This document shows positions 1-7,856 of a stretch of 42,504 nucleotides of DNA, piece after piece. Source of the DNA: Calderihabitans maritimus (lineage in GTDB: Bacteria > Bacillota > KKC1 > Calderihabitantales > Calderihabitantaceae); contig NZ_BDGJ01000117.1 of assembly GCF_002207765.1 (NCBI RefSeq), positions 37,564-80,067 on the forward strand, read 5' to 3'. The position numbers and the translations under genes are program-made. Numbering within the stretch: the first letter of the stretch is position 1; each line of letters starts with the position of its first letter. The notes below the pieces were generated by a model. It had not been told where the DNA came from, made no database searches, and was given only the letters and a program-made list of their open reading frames with translations.

Positions 1-779
1 TTCTTGGGCTTTTTCTTCTAATACTGCTTAATACAAACTATGCAGCCAAAGTAATTGAATCCTCTTTGGAGATAGTAGTTTTTGTAGAGGTAAATACTCC
101 TCAAGAAGCAGTTGAGGAGTTAGGTGAGGAATTATCTCAAATGTACAATGTGGCCGAAGTTCGTTTTATACCCAAAGAGGAGGGGCTCATGTTTCTCAAC
201 CGGCAACTGGGAGAGGAACATGACTTGTTAAAGGCTTTAGCGGGGCGGAATCCTTTGCCGGATGTATATATTGTGAAGGCCCGGGAACCCCGGAACGTAC
301 CTGCTTTGGCTAATGCCATTGAACAGATGTCCTTTGTAGAAAAAGTCAAATACGGGAAAGGTGTGGTAGAGAAGCTATTTGCCGTAATAAGTTGGTTGCG
401 CTGGATAGGAACATTGATACTGATATTACTCTCTGTGGGAGCAATTTTTTTAATAGCCATTTGTGTTCGTCTAACTGTCTATACCCGCCGCAAAGAGATA
501 AACATTATGAAGTATGTGGGTGCCAGTGACTGGTTTATCCGGTGGCCTTTCTTCTTGGAAGGTATGATTTTAGGATTTCTTGGTTCGTTACTGGCCGGAA
601 GCAGCATGTACTTTACTTACGACGCCCTGGTTCGCCGGGTGAAGGAAACGGTTCCTTTTGTTCCAGTTTTGGAAGATCCGGTTCTTTTGTGGCAGGTGGT
701 AGGACTCCTGGCTTTAGCGGGTACATTGATGGGGGCGCTGGCCAGCGCAATTTCCGTACGGCGTTTTTTACGGGTGTGA
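1..779 (+). CDS. ftsX: Cell division protein FtsX, 5'-truncated by the window edge
   Basis: FtsX is the membrane subunit of the FtsEX ABC-type complex, which uses FtsE ATPase activity to switch on peptidoglycan hydrolases at the division site. The reading frame is already open at base 3, so the gene begins upstream. The TTG at 66 lies inside the protein, and the codons before it encode a hydrophobic stretch (LGLFLLILL) that is the end of the first membrane helix. An extracellular loop follows, then three membrane helices (around WIGTLILILL, LEGMILGFLG and VVGLLALAG) and the family motif RRKEINIMKYVGAS between helices 2 and 3. ftsE would be expected just left of the window. The next gene, 13 bases downstream, is a coiled-coil murein hydrolase and so a likely target of the complex. 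Identification is firm; only the N-terminus is missing. Confidence 0.95.
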   Translation, partial: LGLFLLILLNTNYAAKVIESSLEIVVFVEVNTPQEAVEELGEELSQMYNVAEVRFIPKEEGLMFLNRQLGEEHDLLKALAGRNPLPDVYIVKAREPRNVPALANAIEQMSFVEKVKYGKGVVEKLFAVISWLRWIGTLILILLSVGAIFLIAICVRLTVYTRRKEINIMKYVGASDWFIRWPFFLEGMILGFLGSLLAGSSMYFTYDALVRRVKETVPFVPVLEDPVLLWQVVGLLALAGTLMGALASAISVRRFLRV

Positions 780-792
780 GGAGGGTTGGGCT

Positions 793-1944
793 ATGTCGCG
801 CTGCCGGAAGTATCGCCTTGTTTTGGGACTGCTCACCGTACTGGCATTTCTAGGAACCTTACTCATACCGGTGTATGGTTCCGAACTGGATCGGCTTAAG
901 GAGCAGCAGAGAAAAATTAACCGGGAAATAGAAGAACAGAAGAATATAATCGAGCAGAAGAACAGGCAAATTGAGAGCCTGAGTGAACAGGTTGAAAGGT
1001 TGGAAAATGATATTTTACTTTTGACCCGGGAACTAAACGACTTGCGAGGCCAGTTGATAGTTGCCCAGAAAAAGGTGGAGCAGGCGGAAAAGGAACTTGA
1101 AGAAGCTGAAAAAAAACTGGCGCAGCTTACGGATACTCTGGCAGCCAGAATTAAAGGTATCTACATGAACGGTTCCGTAAATTATTTAGAAGTTCTTATG
1201 CAATCAACCAGTATTACCGATTTTTTGATTCGGTACGATTTTATGCAAAAAATAGTGGAACAGGATATCCAATTGATTCGTCAGGTGGAGACGGAGAGAA
1301 AAAAAATAGAAGCCCGAAAAGCAGATCTCGAGGTAAAAAGAGATGAAATTGCCCTGCTTAAGAAAGAAACGGAGGACAAGAAGAGAAAACTGGAAGGACG
1401 CAAAAAAGAACAGGAGCGGATTTTGACGGCTATCCGGACGGAAAAGGAAGCTGCCCTGAGGGCGCTGGAGGAAAAAGAGAAAGCGTCTAAGCTGATAGCT
1501 GCTAAAATTCGGGAGATACAGGCCCGGCTCAAGCGGCAGAGGGCTGGCCGGGGCGGAAGGTTTACGTGGCCGACGCCGGGATATACGCGGATAACTTCCG
1601 ATTATGGCTGGCGAATACACCCTATTTTGAAAACGCGACGTTTCCATACAGGTGTGGACATAGCAGCTCCTTATGGCAGCCCGGTGGTTGCGGTTGAGGA
1701 CGGTATAGTAATCTATGCCGGCTGGTTTGGTGCTTACGGCAATACGGTGATACTGGACCACGGAGGGGGCATATCTACCATGTACCCGCACCTCAGTTCC
1801 TACCTGGTGAGGGAAGGGCAGGAGGTTCGCCGGGGGCAGACTGTTGGCCGCATTGGCAGTACCGGCTTAAGTACCGGGCCGCACCTCCATTTTGAGGTAA
1901 GAATCAACGGTGACCCTGTCAACCCGTGGCCTTATCTTCGTTAA
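793..1944 (+). CDS. Coiled-coil murein hydrolase, M23 (LytM) peptidase, EnvC/PcsB-like
   Basis: Secreted peptidoglycan endopeptidase of 383 residues. A signal peptide or membrane anchor covers about residues 8-29, ending near PVYGS. A long charged coiled coil rich in E, K, Q and R spans about 31-250, and a C-terminal M23 domain about 256-383. The zinc and catalytic residues are all present: H285 and D289 in HTGVD, H333, and H364/H366 in the HLH motif. It should therefore be active itself, unlike Gram-negative EnvC, whose LytM domain is degenerate. A gaggagg ribosome site precedes the ATG. Its place directly after ftsX fits the known pattern in which FtsEX controls a coiled-coil hydrolase (EnvC, PcsB, CwlO); that pairing is inferred here. 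A strong terminator at 1957-1994 ends the unit. Confidence 0.9.
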   Translation: MSRCRKYRLVLGLLTVLAFLGTLLIPVYGSELDRLKEQQRKINREIEEQKNIIEQKNRQIESLSEQVERLENDILLLTRELNDLRGQLIVAQKKVEQAEKELEEAEKKLAQLTDTLAARIKGIYMNGSVNYLEVLMQSTSITDFLIRYDFMQKIVEQDIQLIRQVETERKKIEARKADLEVKRDEIALLKKETEDKKRKLEGRKKEQERILTAIRTEKEAALRALEEKEKASKLIAAKIREIQARLKRQRAGRGGRFTWPTPGYTRITSDYGWRIHPILKTRRFHTGVDIAAPYGSPVVAVEDGIVIYAGWFGAYGNTVILDHGGGISTMYPHLSSYLVREGQEVRRGQTVGRIGSTGLSTGPHLHFEVRINGDPVNPWPYLR

Positions 1945-1956
1945 ATGGAAGAGAAT

Positions 1957-1994
1957 GGGGGAACTGTTACCGACTGCAGTTCCCCCGTCTTTTG
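1957..1994 (+). terminator. Rho-independent terminator after the M23 hydrolase gene
   Basis: Perfect 10-bp stem GGGGGAACTG (1957-1966) / CAGTTCCCCC (1977-1986) with a 10-base loop, followed by gtctttt and further T-rich sequence. It lies 12 bases past the stop codon and should separate the ftsEX-hydrolase unit from ctpA. Confidence 0.9.
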
Positions 1995-2081
1995 CTTTCT
2001 ATTGTGTTTTTATAAATAATCTAGTAAGATAATACATATACATAAGGTTGTATAACAGTAATTTCTGGCAGGTGATTATCA

Positions 2082-3257
2082 TTGAACGGTAATAACAGGC
2101 TCTGGCGGGGTATTATTATTGGTATTGTAGTTACCTTTATAGTAATTACGGCAACGCTAGGAGTAGTTGTTGCCAGCAATTACTCCCATTTGGGGCGATT
2201 TGTCAAGGTTGTTTCTTTGATTAAGACTCAGGCGCTAGAGCCTGTTTCTATGGCCGAACTAGTAGATGGTGCCATGAAAGGGATGGTTGAGGCTTTAAAG
2301 GATCCCTATTCGGTTTACATGGAACCCAAAGCGTACAAGCATTTGGAAACGCATATTAAGGGAACCTACGGCGGCGTAGGCCTGCTGATTACTATGGAGA
2401 AAGGCAATAAGTTAACGGTGGTTTCCCCCTTTAAAGGTACGCCGGCCCATCGGGCCGGGATTAAGGCGGGGGATGTTATTGTGAAAATAGACGACCGGGA
2501 AACGGTAGATATGGATATTGAAACGGCCGCCAACTTGATGAAAGGGCATCCTGGAACGCAGGTTACCCTTTGGGTTCAGCGGGAAGGAGTAGATAAGCTG
2601 TTAAAATTTGAAGTAACGCGGGATAAAATTAAAATACCCTCGGTGAATGGACAAATTTTAGAGGACTATCCGGAAATTGCCTATATTAACATCACCATGT
2701 TTAATGAACATACAGGCAGGGAATTGGGAGAACTTCTTGCGGAATTGAAAGAAAAAGAATTTAAAGGCATTATTTTGGACCTGCGCAATAACCCGGGAGG
2801 ATCGCTCTCGGCTGCTATTGACGTGGCCGGATACTTTATCCCCAAGGGACCGGTGGTTTACCTGGTCAGCAAGCATGAAACGATACCGCATAATACGGAA
2901 GGACGGCGGGAAAAATACCCGCTGGTGGTGTTGGTTAATAAAGGAAGTGCAAGCGCCTCTGAGATTGTGGCCGGGGCTATTAAGGATACTAATTCGGGAA
3001 TTATAGTTGGCGAGACTACTTTTGGCAAAGGGCTGGTACAAACGGTATTTCAATTGGACGGAGGAGCAGCCGTCAAGCTTACTACAGCCAAGTATTTGAC
3101 TCCAGCCAAAAATGACATTCACGAGAAAGGTATTAAGCCGGACGTTGAGGTAAAGCTGGATCCGGAACTGGAAAGTCAAATATTGATGCATGCACCTGAT
3201 ACGGAAAAGGACGCTCAACTGCTCAAGGCCATAGAGATTTTACAAAAAGAGATCTGA
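2082..3257 (+). CDS. ctpA: Carboxy-terminal processing serine protease (S41, CtpA/CtpB family)
   Basis: Membrane-anchored PDZ protease of 391 residues acting outside the membrane. One N-terminal membrane helix covers about residues 9-31. A PDZ domain at about 93-175 contains YGGVGLLI and AGIKAGDVIVKID, and the S41 peptidase domain follows. By alignment in mind with Bacillus CtpB, the catalytic set is S291 (in NKGSASASEI), K316 (FGKG) and Q320, with the same K+4 spacing to the Gln. The start is TTG, chosen because AGGTGAT lies at a good distance upstream and the frame then begins with a normal N-in signal anchor. In Bacillus the CtpB gene also sits next to ftsEX and minJ, so the order is conserved. 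The substrate cannot be told from sequence. Confidence 0.93.
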   Translation: MNGNNRLWRGIIIGIVVTFIVITATLGVVVASNYSHLGRFVKVVSLIKTQALEPVSMAELVDGAMKGMVEALKDPYSVYMEPKAYKHLETHIKGTYGGVGLLITMEKGNKLTVVSPFKGTPAHRAGIKAGDVIVKIDDRETVDMDIETAANLMKGHPGTQVTLWVQREGVDKLLKFEVTRDKIKIPSVNGQILEDYPEIAYINITMFNEHTGRELGELLAELKEKEFKGIILDLRNNPGGSLSAAIDVAGYFIPKGPVVYLVSKHETIPHNTEGRREKYPLVVLVNKGSASASEIVAGAIKDTNSGIIVGETTFGKGLVQTVFQLDGGAAVKLTTAKYLTPAKNDIHEKGIKPDVEVKLDPELESQILMHAPDTEKDAQLLKAIEILQKEI

Positions 3258-3263
3258 AGGATT

Positions 3264-3296
3264 GGCCATGAGGGAACACTCATGGCCGTATTGTTG
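3264..3296 (+). terminator. Hairpin between ctpA and the MinJ-like gene, possible weak terminator
   Basis: Perfect 9-bp stem GGCCATGAG (3264-3272) / CTCATGGCC (3279-3287) with a 6-base loop, starting 6 bases after the ctpA stop. The tail (gtattgttgc) is only moderately T-rich, so it may be a partial terminator or an mRNA-stabilising 3' structure. Confidence 0.5.
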
Positions 3297-3350
3297 CATG
3301 CGGTGACCGCACGGGGTGAACAGGTTTAGAAGTGGGAAAGGGTGGTTATT

Positions 3351-4586
3351 TTGTTCCCCGTAAAACAAATATTGCCTATGATCCTGGTTGCCTTCGGGCA
3401 GGCATTGTCCAATCCTTTATTCTGGTTGGTTGTCTTGCTGGTAGGAGCCCAATACCGCCGCTTTGCCCAGACCAAGCAGCGTTTGTTCGGGGTGACTGAC
3501 GAACCGGTATGGCAGCATACGTTGCTGGCCACCTTTCACGGCCTGTTGGGAGGGCTGTTGGGGAGTTTTCTGATGATCCTGGTCGGGATATCCCTATCTC
3601 AAATACCGATTGTCTGGCTTTTAATTCTTGCCTTTTCCTTAATGCTTATCAGTCCCCGGTTTCTTTGTTTTTCTTATGCCGGGGGGATAATTTCCCTGAG
3701 CTCCATCCTGCTCGGCTTTCCCAAGACCGATGTACCTCATTTAATGGGATTGGTTGCCATACTACATATGGTAGAGAGTATACTTATTCTGATTAGCGGT
3801 CATTTGGGTGCCTTGCCGGTTTACACCAGAAATGTTACCGGCCGGGTAGTCGGAGCTTTCAACCTGCAGAAGTTCTGGCCCATACCCATTGTGGCTTTAT
3901 TGGCGGTACCGTTGACCGGGCAGGTTAACCCGGCTGATATGGTACAGATGCCTGATTGGTGGCCTTTAATCCGTCCCATGCACGCGGGGAATTTGGATAA
4001 CGTTATTTATGCCATTCTGCCGGTTATTGCGGGGCTGGGGTATGGCGACCTGGCTGTAACTTCGGTCCCCCAAAGGAAAAGCAGAATATCGGCTTTTAAC
4101 CTGGCAGTCTATAGCCTGCTGCTGGGATTATCTGTTTTTGCCTCTTATTATCCCGTGTTTTCTATCGTTCCGGCCCTTTTTGGTCCCCTGGGACATGAAT
4201 ACATCATCAAATTAGGTCAGCGCCGGGAACTTAATGGAAAGCCGTTGTATGTCGCCCCGCCGGAAGGAGTAATGGTACTTGATGTATTGAGGAGCTCTCC
4301 TGCGGCCTCTATGGGATTGAAAAGCGGTGACATATTAATATCTGTTAACGGCTATCGTGTGAACTCTCGTTACGACCTGGCGGAAGCTCTGGCTATTTCA
4401 CCGTTTTTTGTGGAAGTAGACTTTATCAGCTTTGACCAAAAGCAATTTGTGCGCCGGCAGGGCAGGAAGCCGGTGGATGAACCTTTCGGTGTCATATTAG
4501 CTCCCGAGCCTTACGACAGTCCTCATGTAGAGTTTGGCCAAAAAGGGTTTCTCCCGCGCTTTTGGGAACGTCTTTTAAGAAAGTAA
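3351..4586 (+). CDS. Polytopic membrane protein with C-terminal PDZ domain, MinJ-like
   Basis: Integral membrane protein of about 411 residues. Roughly eight hydrophobic helices fill the first 270 residues, and a PDZ domain lies at about 297-362 (core ASMGLKSGDILISVNG). A short charged tail follows. The architecture and the position between ctpA and uvrB match Bacillus MinJ (YvjD), which bridges DivIVA and MinD in division-site selection; overall similarity cannot be measured here, so no symbol is given. I place the start at TTG 3351 (protein beginning FPVKQIL) because AAAGGGTGG ends five bases before it. GTG 3342 in the same frame, giving three extra residues, is the alternative. It precedes bpsA by about 110 bases. 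Confidence 0.75.
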   Translation: MFPVKQILPMILVAFGQALSNPLFWLVVLLVGAQYRRFAQTKQRLFGVTDEPVWQHTLLATFHGLLGGLLGSFLMILVGISLSQIPIVWLLILAFSLMLISPRFLCFSYAGGIISLSSILLGFPKTDVPHLMGLVAILHMVESILILISGHLGALPVYTRNVTGRVVGAFNLQKFWPIPIVALLAVPLTGQVNPADMVQMPDWWPLIRPMHAGNLDNVIYAILPVIAGLGYGDLAVTSVPQRKSRISAFNLAVYSLLLGLSVFASYYPVFSIVPALFGPLGHEYIIKLGQRRELNGKPLYVAPPEGVMVLDVLRSSPAASMGLKSGDILISVNGYRVNSRYDLAEALAISPFFVEVDFISFDQKQFVRRQGRKPVDEPFGVILAPEPYDSPHVEFGQKGFLPRFWERLLRK

Positions 4587-4616
4587 AATCTGGCCGTCCG
4601 ATTTCCATAAACCCTC

Positions 4617-4643
4617 TTGCATTCTGAAAACATTTTTTATATG
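4617..4643 (+). promoter_or_regulatory. Weak candidate promoter for bpsA
   Basis: TTGCAT (4617-4622) and TATATG (4638-4643) are separated by only 15 bases, shorter than the usual 17, in an AT-rich stretch. It is the best sigma-A-like pair in the 109 bases between the MinJ-like gene and the bpsA start. Low certainty. Confidence 0.25.
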
Positions 4644-4695
4644 CTGTTGATGGTTGATCCCCTTAAGTAAGAAACAATGTTTGGAGGTGAGGCTA

Positions 4696-5727
4696 TTGGA
4701 ACGGACTAGGATGCAAATTATACGGAGCCTATTGGCCGGGGAGAAGTCCTTTTGGGAATTGATACGCGACCAGGATGGAGATTTGTCGAGTTACTGTCAG
4801 GAGATCGGACAATTGATAGAAGAAGGAATTATCGAGGCGGATGACCAGAAAATTACTCTTACCGAAAAGGGACAAGAGTGGGCCGGAAGGAACAGAATAA
4901 AACCCCTGCAAGATATTATCTGCTCTCGGTGTGAAGGTAAAGGCCTGGTACTGCAAGGAATTTTTCAAGAGGTATTGGAACAATTTCGCCAGCTGACCAA
5001 GGACCGTCCGCCGGCCATTGCAGAATTTGATCAGGGCTTTGTGGAACCAGAGAATACGGTAGCTCGGGTTGCTTTTATGTATGCCAGAGGGGATCTGGAG
5101 AACAAAAACATTTTCATTCTGGGAGATGATGACCTTACCACCATCGCGGCAGCCCTGACTCAAATGCCGCGGCGGATAGTGGTAGCGGAAATAGACGAAC
5201 GGATAGTTGAATTCATAACTACTGTTGTCGAGCGGCAAGGATGGAAAAATGTGCAGGTGGTAAAGTACGATGTGAGAAATCCTTTGCCGGAAGAACTGCA
5301 GGGACAATTTGATGTTTTTGTCACCGACCCGGTGGAGACCATACCTGGCCTAAAGCTTTTCCTTTCGCGCTGTATTCAGGCCCTTAAGGGGAAATCTTCA
5401 GCCGGCTATTTCGGCTTGACTCATTTAGAAGCTTCGCGTAAAAAGTGGTATGCCATCCAACAGATGATATTGGATATGAACTTTGTCATAACCGATTTGG
5501 TTCACGACTTCCACAGATATATTCTGGAAAGAGAGAAATTTGTAACGAAGAACTATCCGGTGGTGGAAAAGGCACCGGTTCCCCTGCCTGTTCCGCAAGT
5601 GAACTGGTATACTTCCAACCTATTCCGCCTTGAAGCGGTGGGAGTTCCTCAACCGGCTACCGATAAAAAATCTTCTTTAGGGCGGGAGCTTTATTTTGAT
5701 AATGAATCTTATGCTACCCTGCCTTAA
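4696..5727 (+). CDS. bpsA: N4-bis(aminopropyl)spermidine synthase-like protein (BpsA family)
   Basis: Aminopropyltransferase of about 343 residues; characterised Thermococcus BpsA (about 351 residues) adds aminopropyl groups from decarboxylated S-adenosylmethionine to spermidine to make branched polyamines. Residues 1-65 resemble a winged helix, then a Cys pair (C76, C79 in CSRCEGKG), then a Rossmann-type transferase core with the family motif GDDDLTTIA (about 143-151), the acidic IDER at 166-169 and DPVETIPGLK near 211. The start is TTG 4696, preceded by a strong GGAGGTGAGG. The upstream in-frame TTG at 4654 has no such site and would add 14 unlike residues. It stands alone between the MinJ-like gene and a strong terminator. 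The exact substrate in this organism is inferred. Confidence 0.85.
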   Translation: MERTRMQIIRSLLAGEKSFWELIRDQDGDLSSYCQEIGQLIEEGIIEADDQKITLTEKGQEWAGRNRIKPLQDIICSRCEGKGLVLQGIFQEVLEQFRQLTKDRPPAIAEFDQGFVEPENTVARVAFMYARGDLENKNIFILGDDDLTTIAAALTQMPRRIVVAEIDERIVEFITTVVERQGWKNVQVVKYDVRNPLPEELQGQFDVFVTDPVETIPGLKLFLSRCIQALKGKSSAGYFGLTHLEASRKKWYAIQQMILDMNFVITDLVHDFHRYILEREKFVTKNYPVVEKAPVPLPVPQVNWYTSNLFRLEAVGVPQPATDKKSSLGRELYFDNESYATLP

Positions 5728-5747
5728 CACTAGAAAGGTTTATTTAT

Positions 5748-5786
5748 AACCCAGGTCTCACAAGTAGAACCTGGGTTTTTTGTTTA
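5748..5786 (+). terminator. Rho-independent terminator after bpsA
   Basis: Nine-bp stem AACCCAGGT (5748-5756) / ACCTGGGTT (5769-5777) with a 12-base loop, running straight into a T tract (5776-5781, then gttt). It ends the bpsA transcript just before the uvrB promoter. Confidence 0.92.
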
Positions 5787-5808
5787 ACAAATGTTATAAT
5801 ATTATAAT
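5780..5808 (+). promoter_or_regulatory. Sigma-A promoter of the uvrBAC operon
   Basis: -35 TTGTTT (5780-5785), 17-base spacer, perfect -10 TATAAT (5803-5808), 32 bases before the uvrB start. The -35 overlaps the tail of the bpsA terminator. It is one of the clearest sigma-A promoters in the window. The spacer contains the dyad listed at 5785-5796. Confidence 0.8.
5785..5796. promoter_or_regulatory. LexA(DinR)-like core inside the uvrB promoter spacer
   Basis: TAACAAATGTTA has symmetric TAAC/GTTA ends, and its centre AACAAATGTT fits the inner ten positions (AACRNRYGTT) of the Gram-positive LexA box CGAACRNRYGTTYC. The flanking CG and YC positions do not match, so it is an imperfect site. It lies between -35 and -10, an ideal place for a repressor, and uvrBA belongs to the SOS regulon in Bacillus. 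Function inferred from position and partial match. Confidence 0.45.
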
Positions 5809-5840
5809 AGTGCAATTAAAGCTGCGGCAGGTGAAGACCA

Positions 5841-7856
5841 GTGTCTGAATTCCGCCTGAAGACAGATTTTTCTCCTAAAGGAGACCAACCCAAAGCCATA
5901 GAAGCTTTGGTTCAAGGAATAAAATCCGGTATGAAATACCAGACTTTGCTAGGCGTAACCGGTTCCGGCAAGACTTTTACCATGGCCAATGTCATTCAGC
6001 AGGTTAAAAAGCCGACGCTGGTAATTGCCCATAATAAGACGTTGGCCGCTCAGCTTTGCAGTGAGTTTAAGGAGTTTTTTCCGGAAAATGCGGTGGAGTA
6101 CTTTGTAAGCTATTACGATTATTATCAGCCGGAGGCATATATTCCTCAAACGGACACCTATATTGAAAAGGAAGCCACTATCAATGAGGAGATAGACAAG
6201 CTGCGCCACTCGGCTACGGCGGCTTTATTTGAACGTCGGGACGTCATCATTGTGGCCAGCGTATCTTGTATCTATGGACTCGGTTCGCCCGAAGATTACC
6301 GGCATCTGATGCTTTCCCTTCGGCAGGGACAGGAGTATGACCGGGACTGCATCCTGCGCAAGCTGGTAGAAATTCAGTATGCCCGCAATGACGTGGATTT
6401 CCGCCGCGGGACTTTCCGGGTACGCGGAGACGTTATCGAAATCTTTCCGGCTTCTTTTACAGAAAAAGCCATCCGAGTGGAAATGTTCGGCGATGAGGTT
6501 GAACGAATTTTGGAGATTGACACCCTCACGGGCGAGATACTTGGTCAAAGAAAACATGTTTCTATTTTCCCCGCCAGTCACTATGTTATTGAGCCGGACC
6601 GGATGAAGACAGCCCTGCAGGCTATTGAAGAGGAATTGGAGGAACGGTTGGCTGAATTGCGGGCTCAGGGCAAACTGCTGGAAGCTCAGCGCTTGGAACA
6701 GCGTACCCGGTATGACATGGAAATGATGCGGGAGATGGGCTTCTGTCCGGGTATCGAAAATTACTCCCGGCACCTTACCGGGCGCAGGCCGGGGGAACCG
6801 CCTTATACTTTATTGGATTATTTTCCGGACGACTTCTTGATATTTATCGATGAATCTCACGTTACCATTCCTCAATTAAGGGGAATGTTTGAGGGAGACT
6901 ATTCGCGGAAGAAAACATTAGTGGAACACGGCTTCCGGCTGCCTTCGGCCATCGACAACCGGCCTTTGAAGTTTGAGGAGTTTGAGAGCAAAATAAATCA
7001 GGTGATTTTCGTTTCCGCTACTCCAGGACCATATGAATTGGAGCACAGCGAGCAGGTGGCAGAGCAGATAGTTAGGCCGACGGGTTTAGTGGACCCCAGG
7101 GTAGAGGTCCGTCCCATCCAGGGGCAGATTGACGATTTGCTGTACGAAATCCGCTTGAGAGTAGAGAAAAACCAGCGGGTGCTGGTAACTACTCTTACCA
7201 AGCGTATGGCGGAAGATTTAACCCAATATCTAAAAGAAGTTGGGGTCAAAGTACGTTACCTTCATTCAGAAATCGATACCCTGGAAAGGCAGGAAATAAT
7301 CCGGGATTTGAGGTTGGGCGAGTTTGACGTGTTAGTGGGTATAAATCTATTGCGGGAAGGATTGGACCTGCCCGAAGTATCTCTAGTGGCCATTCTGGAT
7401 GCCGACAAGGAAGGTTTCCTGCGGTCTGAAACCTCCCTGATCCAAACCATTGGTCGTGCTGCCCGCAATATGGATGGGATGGTAATCATGTATGCCGACA
7501 CCATCACCGCCTCCATGCGGAAGGCTATTGATGAAACAAACCGCCGCCGGAAGCTGCAGATGGAGTACAACCGGAAGCACGGCATTAAGCCGGAAACGGT
7601 TCGCAAGGCGGTACGGGATGTGATTGAGGCCACTTATGCGGCCGAGAAACCAGCCCGTTATGTTACCCGGCGGGAAGTATCTAATTTATCCAAGAAGGAG
7701 ACCGAGAAGCTCATCCGGGACCTGGAAAGACAAATGCAGGATGCCGCCCGTGCCCTGGAGTTTGAAAAAGCAGCGGAATTGCGGGATTTGATTATCGATT
7801 TGCGGCAACAATTGAGCAGGAATTCTACCAGGCGGAGGCATGTCCATGGGAAATAA
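5841..7856 (+). CDS. uvrB: Excinuclease ABC subunit B (UvrB)
   Basis: Damage-verifying helicase-like ATPase of nucleotide excision repair, 671 residues, the usual length. Walker A GVTGSGKT lies at 38-45. The beta-hairpin that inserts between DNA strands follows ([12 protein letters not shown] and [15 protein letters not shown]). FIDESH is the Walker B region, near residue 337. The C-terminal helicase motifs include [25 protein letters not shown]-type sequence and [13 protein letters not shown] domain at about 625-660 ([22 protein letters not shown]) contacts UvrC. The start is GTG, with GGCAGGTGA just upstream. It is first in a tight uvrB-uvrA-uvrC operon and overlaps uvrA by 11 bases. Confidence 0.98.
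   Translation: MSEFRLKTDFSPKGDQPKAIEALVQGIKSGMKYQTLLGVTGSGKTFTMANVIQQVKKPTLVIAHNKTLAAQLCSEFKEFFPENAVEYFVSYYDYYQPEAYIPQTDTYIEKEATINEEIDKLRHSATAALFERRDVIIVASVSCIYGLGSPEDYRHLMLSLRQGQEYDRDCILRKLVEIQYARNDVDFRRGTFRVRGDVIEIFPASFTEKAIRVEMFGDEVERILEIDTLTGEILGQRKHVSIFPASHYVIEPDRMKTALQAIEEELEERLAELRAQGKLLEAQRLEQRTRYDMEMMREMGFCPGIENYSRHLTGRRPGEPPYTLLDYFPDDFLIFIDESHVTIPQLRGMFEGDYSRKKTLVEHGFRLPSAIDNRPLKFEEFESKINQVIFVSATPGPYELEHSEQVAEQIVRPTGLVDPRVEVRPIQGQIDDLLYEIRLRVEKNQRVLVTTLTKRMAEDLTQYLKEVGVKVRYLHSEIDTLERQEIIRDLRLGEFDVLVGINLLREGLDLPEVSLVAILDADKEGFLRSETSLIQTIGRAARNMDGMVIMYADTITASMRKAIDETNRRRKLQMEYNRKHGIKPETVRKAVRDVIEATYAAEKPARYVTRREVSNLSKKETEKLIRDLERQMQDAARALEFEKAAELRDLIIDLRQQLSRNSTRRRHVHGK

Noticed and set aside
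66-779. ftsX starting at TTG 66
   Set aside because: The same frame is open from base 3 and encodes the end of the first FtsX membrane helix, so 66 is internal.
1204-1791. Long - strand frame opposite the M23 hydrolase gene
   Set aside because: It is the mirror of a well-supported gene, has no ribosome site and no family motif.
2002-2030. Promoter for ctpA (TTGTGT, 17 bases, TAAGAT)
   Set aside because: Both hexamers are poor matches, although a promoter is expected after the terminator at 1957-1994.
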